From Pieris napi (Eukaryota > Arthropoda > Insecta > Lepidoptera > Pieridae), in assembly GCF_905475465.1 (NCBI RefSeq), contig NC_062245.1, positions 10,974,001 through 11,038,000 of the forward strand: a DNA stretch of 64,000 nucleotides. Direction: 5' to 3'. Position 1 is the stretch's first letter, and every line of letters begins with the position of its first letter. Below are positions 22,495 through 35,600 of this stretch, piece after piece. A program made the translations under genes and the position numbers. The notes under the pieces were generated by a model. That model saw only the letters and a list, made by a program, of their open reading frames with translations, was not told where the DNA came from and did not search any database.

Positions 22495-22655
22495 CTTGGC
22501 GATTAAAAAGAGTGGCGGAAAGTTTCTTGCCAGTTCTTCTTACCCGCTCTACGCCCTTGACTTGCGAACTGGTAGTAAATGTAAATTTACGATTAATTTA
22601 ACTTGACGATTCAAAAGTGTACCTTGAATAAAGATATTTTGAGTTTGAAGAAGTA
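22495..22655 (+). mobile_element. LINE 3' tail
   Basis: CTTGGCGATTAAAAAGAGTG through CTACGCCCTTGACTTGCG to GATATTTTGAGTTTGAAG; same family as 40238-40415. Confidence 0.75.
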
Positions 22656-23434
22656 CCGATATTATAACTATGTTGTAGGCTAAAATTTATTAACTGTGAG
22701 CTTCATAATAAGCCATAAGGAAGAAATATCGCATACTGATATGCTTAATATTTTTTTATAAATTTCATAGAGGCCGTGGAAAAAGACAAAGATTACGCAT
22801 ACAGTTTCTAGATACTGTTAATATGTTTTTGCATTTGCTTGTCGCCAATATTTCAAATTTCGACGTATGTGAGTATGACGTGAGAGACTGCAATGCGCGG
22901 TTACGTAAAAAAATATTGTGGACCAAGGACGCCCAGTTTATAAGTCGATGAAGAAATTGCTACACAAGGGAACTTACTTTGCTAAATGCTTTGTTCATCT
23001 TCAAATATTAGAGAACATTTTTAAAGATTATCTATCGTAGCTTTACAGCCTATTATGATGACCTTGCCATAAGAGAGATAAAGAAATTAATAACTATTTA
23101 TACGTAATTCTATTTTTAGAAATAAACTATTCTATTCTACGCACGTTATAACCACTTCCTTATTAACCTACATCTTATCAAAAGCGGATAAAACTCGTTA
23201 CATAATGAAACATGCATTCTATAAACCAACAAACGAATCACTGGACCCAAGCAGGTCGCATCGTCCAACAATATTAATAACACTTGCACAATAACTTACA
23301 TAAGGCAGAGAGAGCTCAGCCAATTTACTTCCGAAACCAGCCCTGAGCCGCGAAGCCTGAAGGTGCTAGTGATTGTTAGTCGCCACTTCTTGGTAGACTC
23401 GCGTGGTCGTGTTCGAATTATTGTGAAAAATAAA

Positions 23435-23440
23435 ATGTAA
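23435..23440 (+). promoter_or_regulatory. Minimal start-stop upstream ORF (ATG TAA)
   Basis: ATG immediately followed by TAA lies one codon ahead of ATG 23444 and in the same frame. The bases also spell GTAAGT (23437-23442), a strong splice donor. If transcribed here, either property could affect which MCO-like start is used. Confidence 0.4.
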
Positions 23441-23443
23441 GTT

Positions 23444-23600
23444 ATGGTAATAGCTAAAGCCATGGAGGTTGAAAAGAAGATTGAGGATGTTGTGGTGATG
23501 AAGAAGCCCAATTACATGCTTATGTCCTTGCAGAGGATATTAGTGTTGTTCGTTATACTTATAAGTGTTATTATTGTTGTCTATTATACCCCAATGCCAG
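23444..23600 (+). CDS. MCORP: MCO-like exon 1 (start, membrane segment)
   Basis: Two in-frame starts are possible: ATG 23444 (weak context GTTATGG) and ATG 23462 (strong context GCCATGG). Encodes a basic/acidic head and a membrane segment around LVLFVILISVIIVVYY. Donor CCAG|GTATGT, phase 1. Confidence 0.88.
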
Positions 23601-26600
23601 GTATGTGTATACATTATCTTATAAATACATAAAATATATTTAAATTAACGTCTTTGAATGTCAGATAATATTGTATACTGCAAGAACGAACTAAAAGGAT
23701 TTCGTTATTGCAGTTATGATGTAGTACAGTGCATAGCAATTTTAAAGTAAATTATTTTTGGAATGTTTTTAATATATATTTATCGATATAAAAATGTTTA
23801 AACGACATCCCATGCGATTAAAAAACTAGGGTAACGTTCAAGGTCGAAATTTAAGCTTTTCTCAATTCATGCTACTTTATTTTCTAAATGTATTCAAATA
23901 ATAACAACGCAAAGAAATATTATTGTTACTTTCCATTCACGTTTAAATAAGCATTTACTTCGTTTATACGTATGACTCAGCAAATAATATAAGAAACAAT
24001 GAGAAGCACAAAAAATGAAACAGGTTCGGATAGAACTTATTAATATCAAGGTTTTGGAGATGCAGCTTAAATTCCGTTTAGACGAAAACTGGATACAGTT
24101 ATGATTATATATTCGATCGATTAAAACGCGACTTCACATTGACAGTTCCACAGAGAGTTATTTTACAAATGGGATACATCTAATTAATGATAACGAAATG
24201 TTAATCAAAACTGGGTTCTACCTGTTAGACCGCAGAAGCTATGAATTATTTATAAATGATTTTGGTATCTGGTTAAAAAGTTAATGTCATTATTAATTCA
24301 AAATGAATATTTATTTGGAATAGTGCAATAAAACTGCTGGCGATAAAGGCGTTAATTTAACCAGATTAGACCTTAAACTGTTTATTTCCATTCACGAATA
24401 GAGAAAGTTCCGTTAAACGTTTCTATAACTAATTTTTTGTTTATCTTTTCAGAGGAATACTTCGAAAATTGTGATCGCGAATGTCACGAGCTGGACTGGC
24501 CGATGATATGTCGTGTAAAACTTGTTATTGAAGTTTACAAAACAAACAGCAAGTACGTATTTTAATTAATACAATATCATCTAATTATAACATTATTTAA
24601 TTATATTATTTTTCTTTTAGATCCTGCAATCATTGCTTAGAAACTGGCAAACCATGTCCACCAATGTGCATCACAGCTGATGGAAGAGAGCGTGGTGTTC
24701 TTTCAGCGAATAGAGAACTTCCGGCACCGGCGTTCCACGTTTGTCAGAATGACATTCTCGTCGTAGATGTGGTTCACCGCGCACCAGCGCATGCACTCTC
24801 AATGCATTGGCGCGGTCAACCGCAAAAAGAAACTCCGTTCATGGATGGAACGCCGATGCTAACGCAATGTCCACAACCGGCGTACACGACCTTCCAGTAC
24901 AAATTCAGAGCTTCAGCTGCCGGTACTCACATGTACCACGCCCATTCTGCCGCTGACGCAGCTGATGGTCTTGCTGGCGCTTTAATAGTAAGACAGTCCC
25001 CTAGGCTAGATCCACTCAAACGCTTATATGATATTGATGCAACAGAACATACGATATTCATAGCAGAATGGGGTCACTCTATGGGGCCCTTGGCCGGAGT
25101 GTCTTCAATAGTTCCAAATGCTGAATCTTTACTGATCAATGGAAAGGGTAACACCTTAGAATCGCCAGATGCTCCACTAACAACATTTAATGTTGAATAT
25201 GGGAAGAAATACAGATTCCGGCTTGCATACGGTGGGGGTGTTAAAAGTTGTTCAGTTAAATTTTATATTAAGGATCACACGTTGGACCTAGTTTCTTTAG
25301 ATGGGAATATGATCGAGGCTGAAAACGTTAATAGTATAACTATAGGGCGAGGTGAGCGTGCTGACTTTGTTTTGAAAGCTAATAGACTGTCTGGTGTTTA
25401 CGATGTAAAAGTTGAAGCTGATAGAGGCTGTCAAGACAATTTAGAAGGTGTTGCTAAGTTAACGTATAAAAGTAAGGAGAGCAAAGTGCTTCATAAAGAC
25501 GATAACGGCTCGGTGGGTAATGAGCTGGATAGAGATTTTACGACAGTGTATAGTGATAAGTGCAGTACTGAAAAGTTATTGTGTTTGGATGAAGTGCATT
25601 CTACTAAGAAACTGTCAGAAGAATTATCAGGGATCCCTGATGAAGTTATCTATATGCCCTTTAATTATTCAACGCGGCAAATATCTGCAAAACGTATTGG
25701 TGAGTAATTTCCTAATAAAATATACATAGAAACATAATATACAGAACTGGGCTGTGACTACATATAACTACAGCTGTGTGTAAGCATGACATGGTCTGGT
25801 CTAGTGTTCTGTTCCTGGCGAAACTTTAGATTAAAACTAGATCACCTACTTAAAAATGCAAATGATGCAAAAATATTTCTATTAAAAGAAAGCGGGCCAA
25901 ATTATGTCGTAACTATAGCGAACTATACGTAATCATATATTATAATAATGTGATATCTTATCACTACACATAATATAAGAATTGACTATAATGATATGAC
26001 ATAATTATAATGTATGTAACTTCTATGTAAAATTCCTTTTAAGACAAATTTGCGCGCCGTTATGTGTGGCTGAATATGCGTACTTTAGGTTATACCACCA
26101 TAACATTTTTGTACCATATTCTTGCAAATTAATTATTATAATTAAAGTAACGATAAAAAAATTTAATGTTCGAATACCCTCAGGGCTTAATTTTGTTTCT
26201 AAAATCAATTCACTTTTGCTTTTTAAAACTACGGCTCGATACTTAAAAGTTGTCTGCCATGCAAACAGAATGAATGTTAGTACATATTATACAAAAATCC
26301 TTTTTAAAACGCTATAACCGGATTCTAAAGTCGTATTTCAACTTTACCAATCCTCGAAAAGTTTAGCAAAACAATATTTCAATTTGAAATTCGTAAAAGC
26401 TATAAATGTTTCGTTACTTATCCAATTATAACTATTATAAAAAGCGTGGGGTCATCATAAGATTTCTCTGCAAAATGTCAAGCAAAAGGTTAATAGGTGA
26501 ATTCACTCGCCTTTGATTTACACGTTTTTAGTTAAATGCATTTAAGTGAATTGTATAATATAGTGTACGGTAACAAACGTTGCGAGGTTTTCCAACTTTA

Positions 26601-29600
26601 AAAACGTTTGACAGTTTATATATCTCAATTTTTTTTTCTGCGGTTATTTGCAATCAGCCCCAAGGCTATGAGCGATTTTTTTCTGTGGTGCTGAATATAA
26701 AATATATCTTAACTAAAGTTCAATAAATAAATGACTTACTTTTGATGTCCTATAGGCCCTAGATGGGGCAGAGGGTATCCACAGTGCGTCTCCATTGCGT
26801 TCGCTCTTGAGCCTCGTATTTCCCCTCACTTCAAGACTTTCCGGCTCTCCTCTGCAACTGTACGACGCCAGGTTTTGTTGCAATCAAGCGCCTGCTTGGG
26901 AATATGATTGGTATCCCTTCGGAGTGTCAATAAATAAATGAAATCAATTAAATTATATAGAGATGGTGGAGAAACTCAACTTTCGAAACACACGCAGAAG
27001 TATATAAATGCTTTGGTGTAGTCCAATTACATACGTAGCTGAAATATTAAACCAGTATTCTTGACGGTGAAAATTGGATGACGATGGCAAAAAATAAAAG
27101 TTGGAGGAGGTTCTCTAATTTTATTTATATCTATTTTTGTCGATAAGATGTGGAAGAATAAAAGCTCATTATTATTATTCTTGATGAACGAAGTTATACA
27201 ATTCAATTCGTAAATGGTATTTACTTTAAAAACGCGGTTCACGGTTTTATTGTGACACAGTTTTACAAAAGAAAACCAAAGTAGGTTAACGCATTATAAT
27301 AACAGCCACAGACTCTTTGCGAAAGCGTACATAATTATTATTATGACTATTACTAATTATGGGTTTATTCAGTATGCATTATATTTATTTACACTTTGTT
27401 ACCATACAAATAAAAAGCAGATTTCATTAGTTACTAAGCAATGGGCGGCCTACTGAGGGTAAAGTACAAGAAGTGCATAAATAATTAACATTTTTTATAT
27501 AAAAGTCAAAGCTAATCTTAGGGTTAATGAGTCATAATGAATTTATATAATATATACATCGTATGGTGCTAAGAATAATTTATGAAACACTGTATTGTAT
27601 TGTAAAAGTTTTTATTGCCGAAAAAAACTTTTTGGCCTTACAATAACATCTTGAAAACTTCAAGGGAGATGTTCTTGTATGAAGTTTGACAATGCTCTGA
27701 GACTAACCCGGCATACGAATTGGAAGCGTCCATAATGAAAACATAATGTTTTGTATCAACAAAATAAACCTATTAACAGTTGATATTGACTTTCAAACTA
27801 GGCTTTATCCCCTTTATACCTGCGGCTAAAAGAATTCCCAAGAGCTTTTCCATGTTATTAAACCTATCGCTATCATACTGTTACTGGTAAGTATGCATTC
27901 CGTGTAAACAAATAATTCAGAAAACAATTTTTATTTTAAAACCTAGCAACCCCGAAGTCGACCTGTCTTAGGATAGTGTGATATAGCAAACATACCTCAT
28001 AACTTTGTTTGATAACATATAGCAATGACGTATATGACGTGGATTAAATGTCTTTATTATTAGCAGCTATGATATTCAAAATCGGGATTTTGTCCATAAT
28101 TTAATTGGTTGCTTATAATCAAATCAAATCTAAATCTAAAATAATCAAATCTAAAATAATCAAATGCCATAACACACACGTCGCTAAGAGGCTCATAGAA
28201 GGCTAGCGTCTGTAGACAGAGACATAAAGATTAAATAATCTGTATCTGTACAGAAAACATATATTATGTAAAAAAGTAATCTCGATCTATGTTGGTTAAG
28301 AAAATTTTAATACTGTATATTTAATTGTTATGGTTTTATTTAAACAAATTAAAATATTGTTACTGTAAACAAATTACAACTTAATTTTAAAGACAAAAGA
28401 AATTGTTACTGCTAATTAAATTCAAAGTAGTTTTTTCAATTAAATTAATTATTGCTTAATATATATATCCTTGGTGCCTGAAGGGCTACACCACAAATTG
28501 AAATTCCTAATAAACTAAAGAGTAACAAAAAAATGAAACAAAAACATTTCATAGTAGTTTATTACAAGTAGGTACTGGTAGGATGGATGTTTACATGTTA
28601 TCAAATATCAATAATGTAAGATTTATAATATTGTATATTTTCTATTATATTTGGCAGTGATACAGGTTTGGTTGTCTATAGGAAAATTGAATGAATGAAT
28701 GACCGGAAGTAGTTTTTCAAATTATGGTTGGTTAAGAAAAAATGCTCTTACAACAAAAACTCGAAGTTTGTGAAAAGTGTCGCCTAACTTCACTTATCGA
28801 TCTGGTACGGCCATTTAGTTAGGAAATAGAAAAATAATCTTTATTTCTGTACTAATAAAGAAAAAGATATTTATAACGAATAAACTTATTAACACACCTT
28901 TTACTGGGATCTTTTGTGTCTATAAAATGATAAACGTAATAAAATGCACAACACTTGGGAAATCAAGAGTTGATACGTATTTTAACACGTTTGCATGTTT
29001 TATTAATTGTACAATAAGGACGACGTTGTTTCATTTCGTTTACACAATGGCCCCCCCGGGCAGGAAGCTCTCCTGATGTTACGTGATACCGCCGCCCATA
29101 GACACTCGCATTGCCAGAGGGCTCGCAAGTGCGTTGTCGGCTTTTAAATAAATCCACCTTGTAAAGCCGCAATGTGCGGCTAGTATAGTAAAGGTTTATT
29201 AGGTTACTTTGAAATTGGATAGGTATCAATAGTGAAAACTAAACTTCAGTATTCAAATAGACCAAACAATGGATTGGATTCTGTAACTTAGTTAGTATTG
29301 TATTGACTTCCAAGTAAAGGTGAGTAATGTATTTATGGATACCTCTTGTTTTCACTATTAAAGATTCTTCATATAAACTACTGCCTCTTTTCATCATAGC
29401 CTAGACGCCATTTGAGAGAAAGAGACGTAAGAGTTAATATGTTTAATAATAATAATTATTGATGGCTTAAGTATGTATATATATGTTTTCCATTTTAGAA
29501 TTGACATATCACCTCCATATAATCGTATCCAATATATATATGTAATGTATTGCATATAGAGTGCAATTTATTTTTAATAAGAAGTCGGTCTTTATTTATT

Positions 29601-32600
29601 TACACTTTGTTGCTTTACAATATAAAAATTTAACATAATTAAATATAAAGGAGGGCAACTGGCGGCCTTATCGCTTTCGAGCGATCTCTTCCAGGCAACC
29701 ACTGTGAGAAAAGAAAAAAAAGTATTAAACTAGATGAGGTAGACAAGAAGTGCAAAAAAACATATTACGTATAGTTATTAAAAAAAAAGAAACTAAACAG
29801 GACCAAAAAACAAACTAAACACATGAAAAATAAAAAGTAAAAAGTGCACATGAATCATCACTTTTTTCAATTAATCTTGAATTTTAGTTAAGACTAAATA
29901 TAAAACCAAAGACAAGTCGCGCTTTATTGTTTATGTTTGGCAAAGTGTGTTTTCTAATATAGAGAACTGTTGACCAATCACAATCAAACGAATTTTATCA
30001 TCTTTGGTTTAGATTCTCGGCTTAGCAATACAAGGGTTTTGTTTTTAATAAACATTCGTACTATTATTTGGAAACTGATACTTTAGACTCTTGACGAAAA
30101 CCTACCTGATATCACCTCAAATATGATTAATTGCTTCACTTCTAGAAAAATTGTACTTCCATGTTCCTGCATACTAGACTCGTAAACGTGTGACTCAGTT
30201 TTGGATCGCGCAGTTAGGACATACAACGACCTACTATTTAAGCCTAGACTTGTTTAAGCTATCGTGGAATATGCTTAAAAGGAGTATTAACATAACCCTT
30301 TCTCACCATCACACAACACAGCCGAAGTCTAAGTTAAAAGTATTAAATATTTATTCCTTTCGTAAATGTTTGCACCTTTTCGTATATATTATGTATTCCA
30401 TTTTTGGCATATAATTGTTTTTGTTTTATATAGTTAATAGTAGGATTACGAATAAACTTTAAAACATTCTCTATACCTAGTTAGTCTTCATACTTTCATA
30501 CATTGTTGCGAACATGAAAAGGACTTTATCTCCGCCTCAAACTTTAAACCGAAGTTATAACAGCTCGTTTTGTTTTCATTAAAAGCGAAACTTTGTTGCG
30601 TTCTCCACAACTATAACGAGACGAGCTAATGTTACGTAAAACGTAAAGTAGAACGCAATTATTTCGTGATTTCAGTTAAATTACTACCCGCTCGGTCGAT
30701 GTAATTTAAATAATAAAGGTTTAAAATTTCTCTGCAAATAATTTTGCATAGTCTGTGTAATACTTGATACTACAAAACTTTTTTGTGTTTATGATCATTT
30801 AAATAATTTCTTAATTTTTTTTGAAATATTTGTTCATGACAAGGATTGCATTAAGATATAGTTATATAAAATAAACACACGTACACACATTATTAATAAA
30901 CAAGTAGTTGGGGTCTTAAAGAAAAGAGCGTACTATAAGTAAAAGATCGTCAACACATCCGTAAGACCCAAGGGCGACATTAACATTTTATTCAGATACC
31001 CTGCTCCTTTGTTCCTGTTCCATGAAAAGAGCAGCTACAGATCACAAAACCACAATTATTTCGCTGGGAATCGAACTCAGGACCCATATCGGTATGCCTT
31101 GTATACAGGGCATATTAGAGTGTACTAACCTATGGTAGAGGATCAGGTATTAAAAGACATTTTTAAATAAATCAAGGGAATGAGTGTCATTAAAAAGTAT
31201 TATTGAAGTTATACTTCTTTTGGCGCGTAAGGGAAATATGAGGAGAGTAATTTTTACGATGCACGCGCACACCGTCACTAAAAACCGACACCCTGAACTT
31301 AGCTATAGTCAACATTTTAGTATTTTCTATTGTTAGTGTCGTTTTTTCTACAAACGTAGAATAAAACTTTTAAAAAGATTTTTAACTTGTTACGTCAAAG
31401 AAGAAGATTTATATAACTTCTACCGCATGTACATATAAGTACACACACGTTTTTTTAAATAATTCAACCAATCTATAAACTGAATTTAATATTATTTAAT
31501 TAAATATCATAAATTTAATTAAAAAATTCATAAACGTGTCAGTGAATGTTTGTAATTGTATAGTCATTACTAAAAATGCCGCTATTGAGAAACCGTTACT
31601 TTGAGAATTTCTCATCTGTCTTATTGTTGTATATTATAATTCTCGAATATAACCTTATATTAATAAAAAAACGATGAAAACTTATTTACGTCATTATTTG
31701 TAAACGTAAAACTTTATAAGCAGTTTAAAGAAGTTTTAAGAACGAATAGTAATCACTCACTTGCCTATTTAGAAGAAAAATACAAATAATTAAATTATAA
31801 TTTTAAGAATGCGCGCAGAAGAACAAGAAATCTATTCATCTTGAAGCGATCGTAAGCATAAATTATTTACTTATTACGTGTTCATCTAATTACTTATAAA
31901 TAATTAATCAATTAAATTTTACTCCGAATAAAATGAATTTGTAGTACAAGAAGCTTTATATAAATTGGTTTAACATAATTACATATTGTATATTAAGATA
32001 TTCTAAGTTGATCAGCTTTCTAGTTTATTGAAACTATGTTATTATTATGTTACAGCATTTTAAACCGTATACAAGGAAAGTAATCACCGCTGGCAATCAC
32101 GTCTGCAACCGCGAGTAATATCTTGATTGCCATAATCTGTGGATATGCACCATAGATATTTTTTGCATAGATTCTATACTTTTTATATTTACTGCTTCTA
32201 TGTTAAATCACGTACCTACAGGTATTTTTGATAGACTTACTATTTATGCTTGCCTTGTCTATAATTTATTTTTAAATAAAAAAAAAATACAATAACAAAA
32301 AAAACAACACAAAATTAGAGGTTTGGAATTAAGGCATTTTCATTTATTTGTCCTCTTACAGTATTTAGCGGGAATTGAATAAAAAAATAGGTTTAGAGTG
32401 CAAGCTTTTTTCTTATTTTCTTTCTACTTTGATGTGATTTTTTATATTAGTCTAATTAAAACTGCTTTTTATATTAGCGATTAATTGGTTCCGTGTTCCG
32501 ATTAAATGCGTCAATCATAAAACAATAAAAATGTATCAATTCAAGCATTTACAGCTTTCTTTTATAGCACTTCAGTTCACATAAAAGCGTGAATACATTA

Positions 32601-35600
32601 GCACGACGACATCTTAATTAATATTGATTTAATGTAGATACAAGCTTCAATCAAACAATCGACTGACCGAGCAAATACAACGAGTAAATGTATTGAGAAA
32701 GATCGAACCGTACCAAAATTACTAAGAGAGAGTGTTAAAAATACTTTTAGTTTTATTGAAAAGGGGTCGTTGTCATACATTGTTTGTAGGGAATTAAAGA
32801 ATGGTAAAAGTTCAAGTCTATGCCTTGTCTATGTTTCGGTTCTCAAGTCTATGATCGCACTCTTAAGGTCCCTTCTGCACTGCTGCTGTGTACTAATCGA
32901 ATTCCTTTTATATATATTATTTTAACATTGATATAATATATTACGACGCAGTGCAATTATGACAAAAAGGGCTAAATCATGATCTATTTTATACGAAACT
33001 AGCTGATCCGGCAAACGTCGTTTTGCCATGTTTATCATTTATGGTTATTTTGCCTCACTCGACATAGATAGGTATAATGTGTCGCGGACTTTTGTAGATA
33101 TTTATAAGATCTACAATTACTTAGAACATTTTATGGTTCTATCTTTAATAGTTTAGGCAGGGTACGCAAAATAAGTAACTTTTTTGATTGATTTTTTACA
33201 CCTTGTGTCCGAAAAACCCTATCATCTTACGGAACCCTATTTTTGTTCAAAATTAAATATAGCCTATATTACTCGTGGATAATGTAGCTTTCGAATGGTG
33301 AAAGAATTTTTAAAATCGGTCCAGTAGTTTATGAGCCTATTCATTACAATCAAACAAACAAACAAACAAAGTTTTCCTCTTTATAATATTAGTGTAGACT
33401 AAGGGTTCTTAGGCCAAAATTGATTTGTGGTGTAATTTTAACGGTTTTTTGTAATATCCAACCAGCTGACATTAAGGAAATAAATTAAACAAATTCAAAA
33501 ATTCAGTATATTAAATTAATTGTAATTTTATGCGTAATATAAAAATATTTTTATTATTGCTTCAAGACGAGGTTGGTTGTGGTAACCGTTCCTTACAAAC
33601 ATTTTGTAAAAAGAAAAATATGAAACAAAAAACTATGATGACTCACAGAGTGTTTATTGCCATACGTCATATAATACGTTTTATAATTAACTGGCAATAA
33701 ATTTAAAATTATTCCAAATCATTTGAATATATACAGTAGCTTTCCAGGTAGTATTTGATAATTTTCAGATTTTAATTTGTTAGTATACTCGTCTAGTAGC
33801 TTTCCAGGTAGTATTTGATAATTTTCATAATTGCGTAATTTGTTAGAATTGAAAGTGTTAAAATCATAGGAGTAGCTAGTCATTGTTTTAACGATGTGTT
33901 AAGTCATAATTCTTAAGAGTTTGAACGGAGAGACAGTCTTAGGAATTTATTAGAAAGTATTTATCTCAGTACGTCATGACAGATTAAGTTTTCTTTGTAT
34001 TATTAAGCTTTGAAATGTTTTATTCGAATGTTGTGTTGCATGTCACACAGATTTTTGTACGAAGTATAGAGTTTTGTGTATATTCAATCCTACTATTAAT
34101 AATAATAATATAGCTTTATTTTGTTCCATTAAAATACAAACACATGCAACACAAGAAATTAACTTGTTATAAAATAAAATGTTGTATGTGTATTTATATT
34201 GACCCCCCAAAAGCCTTCTTCAAGGCATTCCACATTTTTCTATATTTTGCTATCTCCAAACATAACAATAGTTTTTTTTATTAAAATAAAATATGTTTAT
34301 TATGGAACATAAGATACAGGTATCACTTATTCCACGTCATTAAATTTGAATCTGAAGGCATCCCTACTCATCGACAAAGAAGACAGAGGGTGTAGGCCGA
34401 GAGAAAAAGCCGGCATAAAAACTCTCGGTACTCTTTTAAAATAGCAAATCATCAAACAACACTTATTTTAAAACAAATATCGCAAATTAATTAGAAGTAG
34501 CCTAGCACTAGTCCCAGGCCCTTTTATCGACTAGATAATCGTTAACTTTATAGTAAGCCTTTTTACACAGCTTTTCTTTAATACATTTCTTAAATTTATT
34601 AAAAGGCAGAGATAAAAGAGCCCCTGGAATTTAATTAAAGAAGAGTATCCCTTTTCCCAAAAAAGAATTACTAACTTTAGATAGTCTAGTACGGGGAAAC
34701 TGCAGCCTGCGTTTGTTCCGAGTGTTAACATTGTGCATATGTTCTATTCTAGTAAACTTATCACTATTTTTGTATAATTTTATTGTAAATTTGCATAATA
34801 TTTTCATAAATATTATTCTTATAGCTAACTATACTTTACTAGCAACAACAAATTTTTCGGTTAGTTAAATATTTCGTACAAAAAATCTTGAATAACAGTT
34901 TTTAAACCTCGGTTGTTAACGCTTATTATTTGAAAGAACAATGCATTTGAGTTTATTTGTTGAAATAATATAATTTAAAATGGCTTTAAATTGAAATAGG
35001 AAGTTGTTATTATCATTTGGCCAAAATACATTTGCATTTTATCATATCAAAATGGCGGTCATCGTGTTTGTTATTTCAAATGTATAAGTTGTAACTTTAA
35101 CTTATGTAAGCTGAAATGAGTATTTAAGTAATATTCTAACACATTCTCTGAGTCGTTAATTACACAATTATATCTATTTATTATTATATATTATATATTT
35201 ACCAGAAATTACTTATATTATGTACATAAATCGACATTTCGACTGCTCAGATTGATTGTGATTATTAAAAGACTGTCTGAGCAAGTCAAAAGTCAAAAAT
35301 CATTTATTCATGTAGGTAACACTATGGACACTTATGAATGTCATATTTAATTTAATGTCAATTTATTTCATTATTATTATAATGAAATAAATTAAAAACA
35401 AAGATTTGTCCTCTATCAGCAGGAGGCATGGTGAAATAGGAGCACGCACTTACATTCCCGTGGGAATAGCACGCAAATACATAGTCGAAACAACTAACAT
35501 CACCGCATACACGGTGACGGTAACGACAAAATATTTTGAATCTATGGTTATTGACATACAGATGTTTTGATAGTTGAAATGCCATAGACAGAGAAAATAA

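Larger units (their letters stand above)
21128..23443. promoter_or_regulatory. Divergent intergenic region between Trimmer and the MCO-like gene
   Basis: About 2.3 kb lies between the two start codons. It holds a MITE (21564-21813), a truncated Helitron (21818-22264) and a LINE 3' tail (about 22495-22655). The 23300-23443 part is less AT-rich, free of recognised repeats, and probably contains the transcription start and 5'UTR of the MCO-like gene. No TATA box or initiator could be assigned with confidence. Confidence 0.5.
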
